Below are positions 1-5,791 of a stretch of DNA of 5,866 nt, in pieces. The translations under genes were made by a program, and so were the position numbers. The notes beneath the pieces are model-generated. The model searched no databases, was not told the origin of the DNA, and saw only the letters and a program-made list of their open reading frames with translations. The DNA is from JBDKUD01 sp050943315 (lineage in GTDB: Bacteria > Bacillota > Syntrophomonadia > Syntrophomonadales > Syntrophomonadaceae), in NCBI GenBank assembly GCA_050943315.1, contig JBMNOY010000080.1:1-5866 (forward strand). The letters are read 5' to 3'. Each line of letters starts with the position of its first letter. Position 1 is the stretch's first letter.

Positions 1-118
1 AAAAGGTTCAAATGTACTTTTTTTGATTTTTTTTTACCATTGTTTGCTGATTGACCAACAAACCTGGAATAGGACAGACGCTCAAGCGGCTTAAAAAGGG
101 TACTTTTTCAGCGGTCTC

Positions 119-142
119 GGACGGTTCTTTTGCCCGTTGTCC
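119..142. repeat. Imperfect hairpin, possible dispersed intergenic repeat
   Basis: GGACGG at 119-124 faces CCGTTGTCC at 134-142 across a TTCTTTTGC loop, giving a 4+2 bp stem with a bulge. From memory, Clostridia genomes carry many intergenic copies of hairpins built from GGGGACGGTTCTTTTGTCCC-like sequence; this copy looks degenerate. It lies just past the end of the leftward zinc-ribbon gene and could instead be part of that gene's 3' end, but no T-tract follows directly on that strand. The rest of 1-164 shows only A/T runs and a weak A-rich hairpin (93-108). Confidence 0.3.
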
Positions 143-164
143 CCCTGCCTGGTTGTTTTATCTA

Positions 165-455
165 TTAATGTTGATTGCGTCTAGCCTGAAAACAGTCCCG
201 GCAGTAAACCGGACGGTCTCCGCTGGGTTCAAAGGGGACCGTGGTCTCCTGGTTGCAGGAAGCACATACCGCCTTGAACATAGGGCGGTCTTCTCGGGAA
301 CGGTTGTTGCGTTGCTGTTTGTATGCCCGCCGACATTCCAAACACCGGCCTGGTTCATTTTCGAAACCCTTCTCTGCGTAAAAATCCTGTTCCGAGGCTG
401 AAAACAGGAATTCCCTGCCGCAATCTTTACATACTAGCGTTTTGTCTTGAAACAT
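165..455 (-). CDS. Small double zinc-ribbon protein
   Basis: A 96-residue cytoplasmic protein with four CxxC knuckles at C9/C12, C38/C41, C64/C67 and C85/C88, enough for two four-cysteine zinc sites. The first half (residues 5-45) has the CKDCGREF ... GRCLECR pattern of the probable zinc-ribbon family found across Firmicutes. The second half has CASC ... VPF ... RPVYCRDCF, a pattern common in a second small zinc-ribbon family. The middle and C-terminus are rich in Arg and Lys, which would suit nucleic-acid binding, but no function is established. The ATG at 455 is preceded by AAGGGAG about 8 nt upstream on the minus strand. The gene is transcribed alone and diverges from the pyruvate-kinase-like gene. 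Its cysteine spacing makes this strand the real one; the open frame at 51-401 on the other strand is its shadow. Confidence 0.9.
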   Translation of the reverse strand: MFQDKTLVCKDCGREFLFSASEQDFYAEKGFENEPGRCLECRRAYKQQRNNRSREDRPMFKAVCASCNQETTVPFEPSGDRPVYCRDCFQARRNQH

Positions 456-493
456 TAAGTAGTCTCCCTTCTGGAATGCATTTATTGATTATT

Positions 494-513
494 ATTCTCC
501 GGTAACGGAGAAT
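494..513. promoter_or_regulatory. 20-bp palindrome in the divergent control region
   Basis: ATTCTCCG (494-501) and CGGAGAAT (506-513) form a perfect 8-bp inverted repeat around GTAA. In plus-strand RNA this would be a stem with a GNRA tetraloop; as DNA it is a compact dyad. It sits 39-58 bp upstream of the zinc-ribbon start and abuts that gene's candidate -10. An operator covering the start site is therefore possible, as is a 5' UTR stability hairpin. There is no T-tract to suggest termination. Confidence 0.45.
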
Positions 514-539
514 TTATAAGGAAGTGACCGTTAAAACAA
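513..539 (-). promoter_or_regulatory. Candidate promoter of the zinc-ribbon gene
   Basis: Read on the minus strand, TTGTTT (534-539) is followed 15 nt later by TATAAA (513-518). The -10 is good; the -35 is weak and the spacing is short. Transcription would begin near 506, inside the palindrome at 494-513, about 50 nt before the ATG. Confidence 0.3.
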
Positions 540-562
540 CATTAAAAGGCAGGGTTAAGCTT

Positions 563-590
563 TTGTTTATATCCTAAACACATCTAAAAT
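563..590 (+). promoter_or_regulatory. Candidate promoter of the pyruvate-kinase-like gene
   Basis: TTGTTT (563-568) and TAAAAT (585-590) are separated by 16 nt. The -10 has 5 of 6 consensus bases and the -35 only 3 of 6. The start would fall near 597, about 40 nt before the ATG at 638. A second A/T-rich -10-like hexamer, TATAAG (611-616), lacks a well-placed -35. Confidence 0.3.
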
Positions 591-637
591 TTTACTAATT
601 TTTGCTTAATTATAAGCATATGTTGGGAGGTTAGCAC

Positions 638-1201
638 ATGTATTGGACAACCGCAGGACCAATTAACACTGACAATACCATCAAGCTAGCACTTGAACGG
701 GCCAAAGAAACTGGTATCAGCTACCTGGTAGTAGCTTCTTGTTCAGGCCAAACCGCCTCCAGGGTACTGGAGGCTAAACCAGATGGGCTTAACATAGTGG
801 CAGTAACCCATCATGTGGGATTTGCCGGGCCGGGGGTGGACGAAATGCCTGAGAAAGTCAGGGCTGACCTGATCCGTGCCAATGTCAAGATTTTAACAAC
901 CACCCATCTTTTTGCAGGTGTAGACCGTGCCATACGCAATCAGTTTGGCGGAGTTTACCCGGCGGAAATCATGGCTCAAACCCTGCGCATTTTTGGCCAG
1001 GGGGTTAAGGTGGCAGTAGAAATTGGAGTTATGGCTTTAGATGCGGGGTTGATACCCTATGGAGAAGACATTATTTCTCTGGGTGGAACCGCGGAAGGTG
1101 TAGATGCCGCCATAATAATGCGTCCCGCGCACTCCAACCAGTTTTTTAAAACTGAGGTAAGGGAAATAATCTGCATGCCGGCCTCAAAAAGCAAGGGATA
1201 G
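638..1201 (+). CDS. Stand-alone pyruvate kinase alpha/beta (C-terminal) domain protein
   Basis: A 187-residue soluble protein resembling the C-terminal allosteric domain of pyruvate kinase (PK_C fold), without the catalytic barrel. Visible marks are the N-terminal helix with NTIKLALERAKE (13-24), the strand-turn VVASCSGQTA (31-40), which is the phosphate-binding-like Ser/Thr-rich loop of this fold, THHVGFAGPG (58-67), and the C-terminal block with GQGVKVAVEIGVMALDAGLIP (120-140), ISLGGTAEG (146-154) and MRPAHSNQFF (161-170). In pyruvate kinase this domain binds effectors and does no chemistry, so a ligand-sensing role or a small separate enzyme is inference. It cannot be a working pyruvate kinase. 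The start is set by GGGAGG 7 nt before the ATG. The gene appears monocistronic, with a terminator 26 nt after the stop. Confidence 0.85.
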   Translation: MYWTTAGPINTDNTIKLALERAKETGISYLVVASCSGQTASRVLEAKPDGLNIVAVTHHVGFAGPGVDEMPEKVRADLIRANVKILTTTHLFAGVDRAIRNQFGGVYPAEIMAQTLRIFGQGVKVAVEIGVMALDAGLIPYGEDIISLGGTAEGVDAAIIMRPAHSNQFFKTEVREIICMPASKSKG

Positions 1202-1227
1202 ATGCTTATAGCTAAAAAGCATAAAAG

Positions 1228-1260
1228 AAAAGCGAACGGTCTTATATCGTTCGCTTTTTT
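1228..1260 (+). terminator. Rho-independent terminator of the pyruvate-kinase-like gene
   Basis: AGCGAACG (1231-1238) pairs with CGTTCGCT (1248-1255). The stem extends outward through AAA/TTT and inward by a G-T and a T-A pair, leaving a CTTAT loop. A run of six T follows (1255-1260). A smaller hairpin, ATGCTT/AAGCAT (1202-1222), lies between the stop codon and this terminator. Confidence 0.9.
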
Positions 1261-1335
1261 GAGCTTAGGCAAAGTCTTTAGAAATCAACCTTACGGGGCA
1301 AAAACCTACCCATAGAATTGATATATAGTAGCCAG

Positions 1336-1365
1336 ACCGGGTGATTAGGTATCACCCGGTTTTTT
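1336..1365 (+). terminator. Second terminator-like hairpin without an obvious gene
   Basis: ACCGGGTGAT (1336-1345) pairs perfectly with ATCACCCGGT (1351-1360) across TAGGT, followed by TTTTTT (1360-1365). An outer AGCCA (1330-1334)/TGGCT (1365-1369) can also pair. The T-run orients it to the plus strand. It lies about 75 nt after the previous terminator with no coding frame between. It may be a back-up terminator, the end of a small RNA, or an attenuator in a long kinase leader. Confidence 0.75.
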
Positions 1366-1646
1366 GGCTGGTAATCTTTAGGTTTTAGATAAGTTTGAAT
1401 TTGGTTTACTCTGGTTGGAAAACAGATTAAAACTGTTTTAACCGGAGGCACAGCAGTAGTCTTCATAGTATACCTGCCTATGCATTTCTGACGGGAAAAA
1501 CCGTAAAGACATTATCCTTCCTTAGCTAAACCTAATTTCCACCTTTCGGTGAATAGAAGGTATAGCCCAAAAGAATTACCATAAAAAGGAAATTTACATA
1601 CAAACCCAGTCTAGGTAACCGATGAGGATGTCAAAGGAGGGCAAGT
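1366..1646 (+). other. Long non-coding region before the kinase, probable structured leader
   Basis: I see no supported gene in this 281-nt stretch. It contains the large bulged hairpin at 1409-1447, a small ACGG/CCGT hairpin (1491-1504), and a possible two-part stem in which CCTTC (1516-1520) pairs with GAAGG (1556-1560) around an inner CACC-TTTC-GGTG hairpin (1540-1551). No convincing sigma-A promoter was found. The region ends in AAAGGAGG (1633-1640), which serves the kinase. No known riboswitch consensus was recognised with confidence. Confidence 0.4.
1409..1447 (+). other. Bulged 15-bp hairpin upstream of the kinase
   Basis: CTCTGGTT (1409-1416) pairs with AACCGGAG (1440-1447), including one T-G wobble. 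After a GG bulge (1417-1418), AAAACAG (1419-1425) pairs with CTGTTTT (1433-1439) around the 7-nt loop ATTAAAA. No T-tract follows, so it is not a terminator. It could be a regulatory RNA stem or, as DNA, a dyad bound by a regulator. Confidence 0.55.
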
Positions 1647-3497
1647 ATGTCAACGTATCTGGCTACAACCGGGAAAAAAATATTACTAAAATGGAACTCC
1701 CTATACACCCGAATGGTAAGTTTACTCAGTAAAAAAGTTCTATTCCCGGTTGGTGAGTTTAATCCGGAGGCAAGTCTGCGCAAGTCGCTGCTGATTGCTC
1801 GTTATCTGGTATTAATCTTGATATCCGTCTTTTACCTGGCGGGTCCTCCTTACTCACCCTTAGTGGTGAAGATGGCAGTAGTTTTTTCAGTCCTGCTGGC
1901 AACTATTCTCGCTCAAAACCTCTATGACAATTGGAACATCAGTGTTCTTGCTCAAGGGTATCTGTACAAAAGATCGAAAAACTCTGAACGTATTAATCAG
2001 CATAAAGAAAATACGGTTCCGTTAATTATTTTAATCATTGCTGAGACCGTGGGAAGTGCATTATTGATACTGCCCACCGGAGGATTGGACAGTCCTTTTA
2101 TTTGGTATGCTTTAAATCCTATCATAGCTGCAGTTCTCTATCTTCCGGGTTTATATTGCTGGGGTACAGTGGCCCTTTTTTTGAGCACAGCGATTGGCGT
2201 GACCAGGTTTTATCCAGGTTTCCAGGGGTCACCCATACACTTTTTGTCCAGCTACATGAGTATATTGCTGGTGTTCTTTCTCAGCACCGCCCTGACGCAG
2301 CTAGCCACTTCCTTGTATAAACGGCTGGGAATTGCTTATACCATGCTGGCCAAAGCCCATGAGGCTACGGAAAGGTCCCTGGAGCATATATCATCACTTT
2401 ACCAGGCTCTGGAAGCCTTTTCTACCCGCGAAGACCGGGCAGAACTGGTGGAGGTTTTAGCCTTGTATACCGGCAAGCTCTGTGAGGAGCCGGCGGCTTG
2501 TTTTATATGGGAGAGCATGGATGTTAATGATCAGGATGGCAACGGAACCATTCTACGCATCGCTGGCTCGGCGCCGGATATCGACTGGGAAAAGGAATTA
2601 CATCGGTTGTGGAACCGAATTAAACCTTCTGAAGGAGTAATCTCACAACCTATCCATAAAAACGCCCAGTTAATAGCGGCGCCGGTAATGTCCCAGGGGG
2701 AATGTTTTGGGCTTCTGGCTTACTTACAGTCATCCGCAGCGGGGAAAAACGACGAAGAGAAAAGACAAGCCCTGATGTTTTTGGCCGGAGTGGCCGGGAT
2801 TATTCTAGAAAGGCTTAAATTCGATAAGTTATGGGCACGACTGCTAGTTAGCGAGGAGCAAAACCGCATTGCCAATGAGATTCACGATGGGGTGGCCCAG
2901 TATCTTTTCAGTATGGTGTGTGCACTGGATACTATCTCCAAACAGGAAGCCCATCTTCAAGAAGAAAAGGTGCAGAAGCAGTTAAAACTGGTTGAAGAAA
3001 CTGCCAGCCGGGCGGCTCGGGAATTACGAGCTTCTATATACAAACTGAGCCCTCATAAGCGGGGAGAAAGTATATTTGTTGATAATTTGGCATCTTATTT
3101 GGATGACCTGGGCAGGTTAAACAGCATTCAGGTGGACTTGCAGGCGGAAGGTAGTGAAGATGTATTAAGCCCCGCTTTGCGCAAGGGGTTGTACCGGATT
3201 ATACGGGAAGCGAGCAGCAATGCTATTAGGCATGGAAAGTGCAGCTCCCTGAAGGTTTCCTTATTAATGTCCCCAAACCGTACGGTCTTGGAAATAAAAG
3301 ACAATGGGTGTGGTTACCCGGGTTTAAACCAGGTTTTAGATCAGGGTAAAACTGGGTTGGGAAGCCGGAATATGCGCCAGCTGGCTAACCATTTTAATGG
3401 TGATTTAGAGATCTACAGTGAACCGGGAAAGGGCACCCTGGTAAGGTGTACTATTCCTAAAAACGGAGATGAATTAAGGGAGGCAGTTAACAAATGA
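1647..3497 (+). CDS. Membrane sensor histidine kinase, LiaS/NarL (HisKA_3) class
   Basis: A 616-residue sensor kinase. After a cytoplasmic N-terminus of about 45 residues come roughly six membrane segments (near 47-65, 72-90, 124-143, 150-168, 170-187, 200-222) with a conserved-looking LPTGGLDSPF turn (142-151) between two of them, and no sizeable extracellular domain. A short helical linker (235-255) leads to a GAF-like domain (about 250-390; AAPVMSQGECFGLLAYL at 344-360). The HisKA_3 dimerisation region carries the phospho-acceptor H413 in NEIHDGVAQYLFS. The HATPase domain has the N-box (E521, N525), G1 DNGCGYPG (552-559) and G2 GKTGLGSRNM (567-576). All catalytic motifs are intact. The signal is unknown: with no extracytoplasmic loop, a membrane-borne cue or a GAF ligand is more likely (inference). 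The start is set by AAAGGAGG 6 nt before the ATG. The gene overlaps the response-regulator gene by 4 bp, making a cognate pair near certain. Confidence 0.95.
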   Translation: MSTYLATTGKKILLKWNSLYTRMVSLLSKKVLFPVGEFNPEASLRKSLLIARYLVLILISVFYLAGPPYSPLVVKMAVVFSVLLATILAQNLYDNWNISVLAQGYLYKRSKNSERINQHKENTVPLIILIIAETVGSALLILPTGGLDSPFIWYALNPIIAAVLYLPGLYCWGTVALFLSTAIGVTRFYPGFQGSPIHFLSSYMSILLVFFLSTALTQLATSLYKRLGIAYTMLAKAHEATERSLEHISSLYQALEAFSTREDRAELVEVLALYTGKLCEEPAACFIWESMDVNDQDGNGTILRIAGSAPDIDWEKELHRLWNRIKPSEGVISQPIHKNAQLIAAPVMSQGECFGLLAYLQSSAAGKNDEEKRQALMFLAGVAGIILERLKFDKLWARLLVSEEQNRIANEIHDGVAQYLFSMVCALDTISKQEAHLQEEKVQKQLKLVEETASRAARELRASIYKLSPHKRGESIFVDNLASYLDDLGRLNSIQVDLQAEGSEDVLSPALRKGLYRIIREASSNAIRHGKCSSLKVSLLMSPNRTVLEIKDNGCGYPGLNQVLDQGKTGLGSRNMRQLANHFNGDLEIYSEPGKGTLVRCTIPKNGDELREAVNK

Positions 3498-4168
3498 GAT
3501 TGGTGTTTATCGATGATCACCCCTTAGTGCTGCAGGGCATTAAGGCAGTAGTACAGTTGCAGCCGGATATGGAGGTGGCCGGAATAACCAGTTCGGGTCG
3601 GGAAGGGATTAAAGTGATTGAAGAGTTGCAGCCGGATATAGCGGTGGTGGATTTACGGCTGCCGGGCGAATATGGGCTGGACATTATTAAGAAAGCCAGA
3701 AGAGTAGCTCCCCACTGCCGTTTTATAATTCTGACTTCCTACAGTGACCGGGCAGATATCAAACGGGCCCTGGCTGAAAAGGTAGAAGGTTATGTACTCA
3801 AGGAAGCAATGCCGGAAGAGATCATTAACGCTATCCGGTTGGTAGCCAGAAATAGAACTTATGTGGATCCAGTCATCATGCAAACAATCATTTGTCAGGA
3901 TAAAGATGATCCGATAGAGCAGCTAACCCCCCGGGAGATGGAGGTTTTGCAGTACCTAGCGCGGGGAATGTCCAATCGGGAAATTGCCGCTGCCCTTTAT
4001 GTAACTGAATATACGGTAAAAAAGCATGTTAGTCAGATTCTGGACAAGCTGGATCTGGCTGACCGTACCCAGGCCGCATTATATGCTTTTTCCCAGGGCC
4101 TGGGGGAACCGAATGTATGCTGCTCATTACCTTTTAATGGCCAATCTGGTACCAAAGTGTACCTATAG
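3494..4168 (+). CDS. NarL/LuxR-family response regulator
   Basis: A 224-residue two-domain response regulator. The receiver domain (1-120) has the acidic pair D7/D8, the phospho-acceptor D53 in VVDLRLPG, T81 in ILTS and K103 in YVLKEA, all as required for phosphorylation. A linker leads to a LuxR-type helix-turn-helix (about 143-200) with LTPREMEVLQYLARGMSNRE (144-163) and TEYTVKKHVSQIL (171-183), which would bind DNA as a dimer after phosphorylation. About 24 further residues, including two adjacent cysteines (C209, C210), extend past the usual end of the family and have no clear role. Start ATG overlaps the kinase stop in ATGA; GGGAGG lies 10 nt upstream. The genes that follow on the same strand are the natural candidate targets. 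No terminator follows, so some read-through into them is possible. Confidence 0.95.
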   Translation: MRLVFIDDHPLVLQGIKAVVQLQPDMEVAGITSSGREGIKVIEELQPDIAVVDLRLPGEYGLDIIKKARRVAPHCRFIILTSYSDRADIKRALAEKVEGYVLKEAMPEEIINAIRLVARNRTYVDPVIMQTIICQDKDDPIEQLTPREMEVLQYLARGMSNREIAAALYVTEYTVKKHVSQILDKLDLADRTQAALYAFSQGLGEPNVCCSLPFNGQSGTKVYL

Positions 4169-4222
4169 AATTACTCCCGGGTGATGGCAAGAATAGACTG
4201 CGGAGTATGGGGCTTAAAACCA

Positions 4223-4287
4223 GATCATATTATAGTGTTCATAGAGAGTAGCCGCCGATTCTACTGTACAAACGCAGGGATATGATC
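4223..4287. promoter_or_regulatory. Separated inverted repeat upstream of the exported-protein pair
   Basis: GATCATAT (4223-4230) and ATATGATC (4280-4287) are perfect 8-bp inverted copies 49 nt apart. Between them lies a small AGTAG/CTACT hairpin (4247-4251/4261-4265), so the whole could fold as a two-level RNA stem in the 5' UTR. TATAGT (4231-4236) is a fair -10 but has no -35, as would be expected of an activator-dependent promoter. The 154-nt gap 4169-4322 holds no gene and no terminator. Operator and leader readings are both inference. Confidence 0.3.
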
Positions 4288-4314
4288 AGTTTAAAGGCCT
4301 GGAAATACGTAGAG

Positions 4315-4322
4315 AAAGGAGG
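4315..4322 (+). promoter_or_regulatory. Ribosome binding site abutting the GTG start
   Basis: AAAGGAGG directly touches the GTG at 4323 with zero spacing, far tighter than the usual 5-9 nt. No ATG, GTG or TTG in frame is better placed. An in-frame ATT at 4332 sits 9 nt away and would be a rare but well-spaced start. A second AGGAGG (4335-4340) lies inside the coding sequence. The true start codon of the gene is therefore uncertain by three codons. Confidence 0.6.
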
Positions 4323-5012
4323 GTGAATAAGATTAGGAGGTCCGGCAGGAGTAAGAGAAAAGGTGGCGCATGGTATTTGGTGCTGGTAGGGGTAGCCCTA
4401 GCTGGAATCGGCCTCATCGGACCAGCAATGGCGCTGTGGCCTGATGGGCTGACAATCCTGGAAAATGTCAACACCGGCAGACTGGAAGGCGATGTCATGT
4501 TTACCAAGGTTTATGCCCAGGACAAGACCTTGCCGCATGGTGAGGGATGGGGAAGCATATCCTGCACGATCGATTCTGAAAACGGTAAGCAAAACCACAG
4601 AATAACCGTCGATATTGACCGTGAAAAAAACAAAAAAAATTGGGTATGTAACTCCAAAATTGAGAACCAGGGAACTATACCAGTTAGATTCCTACCTCCA
4701 CCAGATTATGACGACAAAGCTCATAATGTACCATACGTTTATGAAAATGACGCCCTGATAGTATCCTATGATTTGCCCCAAAAGGTTATAAAGCCTGGTA
4801 TGCAGGGTCTTGACCCGGGTAAGTCGGTGGAAGGGCAAATCAAAATCAGACTGAAAACAGATGTACCGGGAACCTATCCATTCCAGTTAGAGATTAAATG
4901 TATCCAATGGAATGCTTACAACCAGGATCCCGATTGGTGGAACGATACACTACATATTTACGGCACCGTTGTAGTTGCAGAACCACCGCAGGAGCTGTCA
5001 CCAGCTCCTTAG
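4323..5012 (+). CDS. Exported protein with SipW-dependent-type signal peptide, paralogue 1
   Basis: A 229-residue predicted exported protein. It has a basic N-region (RRSGRSKRK, 5-13), a hydrophobic stretch (17-37) and a likely cleavage after A37 (GPAMA/LWPDG). The W39-P-D-G-L43 ... T51-G52 signature right after the cleavage site is that of SipW-cognate proteins such as TasA and camelysin, which form biofilm fibres or surface proteins. The mature part (about 190 residues) looks all-beta. It shares GTIPVRF (117-123), GMQGLDPGKSV (159-169) and FQLEIKCIQWNAY (187-199) with the next gene, so the two are tandem paralogues. Cysteines are C81, C109 and C193. The C-terminus is Pro-rich (EPPQELSPAP). 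GTG start at 4323 assumed; an ATT start at 4332 is possible. Fibre assembly and control by the upstream two-component pair are inference. Confidence 0.8.
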   Translation: MNKIRRSGRSKRKGGAWYLVLVGVALAGIGLIGPAMALWPDGLTILENVNTGRLEGDVMFTKVYAQDKTLPHGEGWGSISCTIDSENGKQNHRITVDIDREKNKKNWVCNSKIENQGTIPVRFLPPPDYDDKAHNVPYVYENDALIVSYDLPQKVIKPGMQGLDPGKSVEGQIKIRLKTDVPGTYPFQLEIKCIQWNAYNQDPDWWNDTLHIYGTVVVAEPPQELSPAP

Positions 5013-5042
5013 CAATGGCCATACGGACTGTAGGGCAGTCCG
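4990..5042 (+). other. Two consecutive hairpins at the junction of the exported-protein genes
   Basis: AGGAGCTG (4990-4997) pairs with CAGCTCCT (5002-5009) around TCAC, ending directly before the TAG stop. CGGACTG (5024-5030) pairs with CAGTCCG (5036-5042) around TAGGG. Neither is followed by a T-tract, so full termination is unlikely. They may block 3' exonucleases or serve as an RNA-processing or partial-attenuation point that sets different levels for the two proteins (inference). Confidence 0.55.
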
Positions 5043-5075
5043 GGGTAATAAATTAAATTTAAGGAGGAAAAAAGA

Positions 5076-5774
5076 ATGAAAAAAGTCAAAGTGTTGGCCC
5101 TGGTTATGGTGTTTGCTTTCGCTGCCCTGGGCGGAGCATACGCAATGTGGTATGATACCTTATTCATCGATGAGAGCATAGATACTGGTGTCGTCAATCT
5201 GACATGGACCTGTGCAAATTCCAGTGACTCGGGATTTAACTATGAAAAAACTGGTGGTGTTTACAACGGCAACAAAGATAGATTGGATCGTTGGAACGGT
5301 AATGAAGCTAAAAACGTAGGCTCCAAGAATGTTAAGATATGCAATGATACAGAAGAGCTTCCTGAAATCTGTGGTCAGGACACCAGACATATAAATGATA
5401 TGTTGAAAATTGACCTTTACAATGGCTATCCTGGATATCAGGAGTATATTGAGACTAAAGTAAAAAACAATGGCACAGTTCCTACTAAATTCGAGGTTAA
5501 ATTGTCCGATCCGTCAAAAAAGATTCCAGACTGGATGCATCTCCAAATAATTGATAATAAAGGTAATGTTCTATATGATAACAAGGACAAGTGTAAAACT
5601 GGACTTGAAGGAATGCAGATTGATCCCGGCGAAACTGTAGGTTTAAAAATAGTGGAAAGAGTTTTACAGTGTGCTCCCCAGAATGCTACAACTTCCTTCG
5701 TACTGGAACTGAAGGGTGTTCAGTGGAACGAATACAAATTTAATCTTCCCAACCAAATTACTAAACCCATATAA
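5076..5774 (+). CDS. Exported protein with SipW-dependent-type signal peptide, paralogue 2
   Basis: A 232-residue predicted exported protein. The signal peptide is short and classical: MKKVK, then a hydrophobic core to A23, with cleavage expected after AYA (21-23). W25-Y-D-T-L29 ... T37-G38 follows at once, the SipW-cognate signature seen in TasA/camelysin-like proteins. The mature part (about 209 residues) is Asn/Lys/Asp-rich with beta-type spacing. It shares NNGTVPTKF (131-139), GMQIDPGETV (179-188) and FVLELKGVQWNEY (208-220) with paralogue 1. Five cysteines (C46, C89, C99, C173, C199) allow up to two disulfides, and none clearly aligns with C193 of paralogue 1. Start ATG has AAGGAGG 8 nt upstream, far better than that of paralogue 1, so higher translation is likely. 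63 nt separates it from paralogue 1, and a strong terminator follows. Role as a fibre or matrix subunit is inference. Confidence 0.85.
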   Translation: MKKVKVLALVMVFAFAALGGAYAMWYDTLFIDESIDTGVVNLTWTCANSSDSGFNYEKTGGVYNGNKDRLDRWNGNEAKNVGSKNVKICNDTEELPEICGQDTRHINDMLKIDLYNGYPGYQEYIETKVKNNGTVPTKFEVKLSDPSKKIPDWMHLQIIDNKGNVLYDNKDKCKTGLEGMQIDPGETVGLKIVERVLQCAPQNATTSFVLELKGVQWNEYKFNLPNQITKPI

Positions 5775-5791
5775 TAAACCATAATGGTCAT

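Noticed and set aside
51..401. Open frame on the plus strand opposite the zinc-ribbon gene
   Set aside because: It starts at a poor non-ATG codon with no ribosome site and runs antisense to a protein with eight well-spaced zinc cysteines.
1057..1272. 71-codon minus-strand frame
   Set aside because: It begins beyond the terminator at 1228-1260 and is mostly antisense to the pyruvate-kinase-like gene; no family features.
1278..1466. 62-codon minus-strand frame in the gap before the kinase
   Set aside because: It runs straight through the terminator hairpin at 1336-1365 and the bulged hairpin at 1409-1447, has no recognisable domain and no clear ribosome site.
1599..1625. SigD-like promoter (TACA, 16 nt, CCGATGA) before the kinase
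   Set aside because: Only a partial match, and the start would fall on the ribosome binding site at 1633-1640.
1491..1635. c-di-GMP-I (GEMM) riboswitch before the kinase
   Set aside because: Only scattered short fragments resemble the consensus; the GCACAGGGCAAACC core and its paired helix are missing.
4990..5042. Terminator between the two exported-protein genes
   Set aside because: Both stems are good but neither is followed by a T-run, so they are listed as junction hairpins instead.
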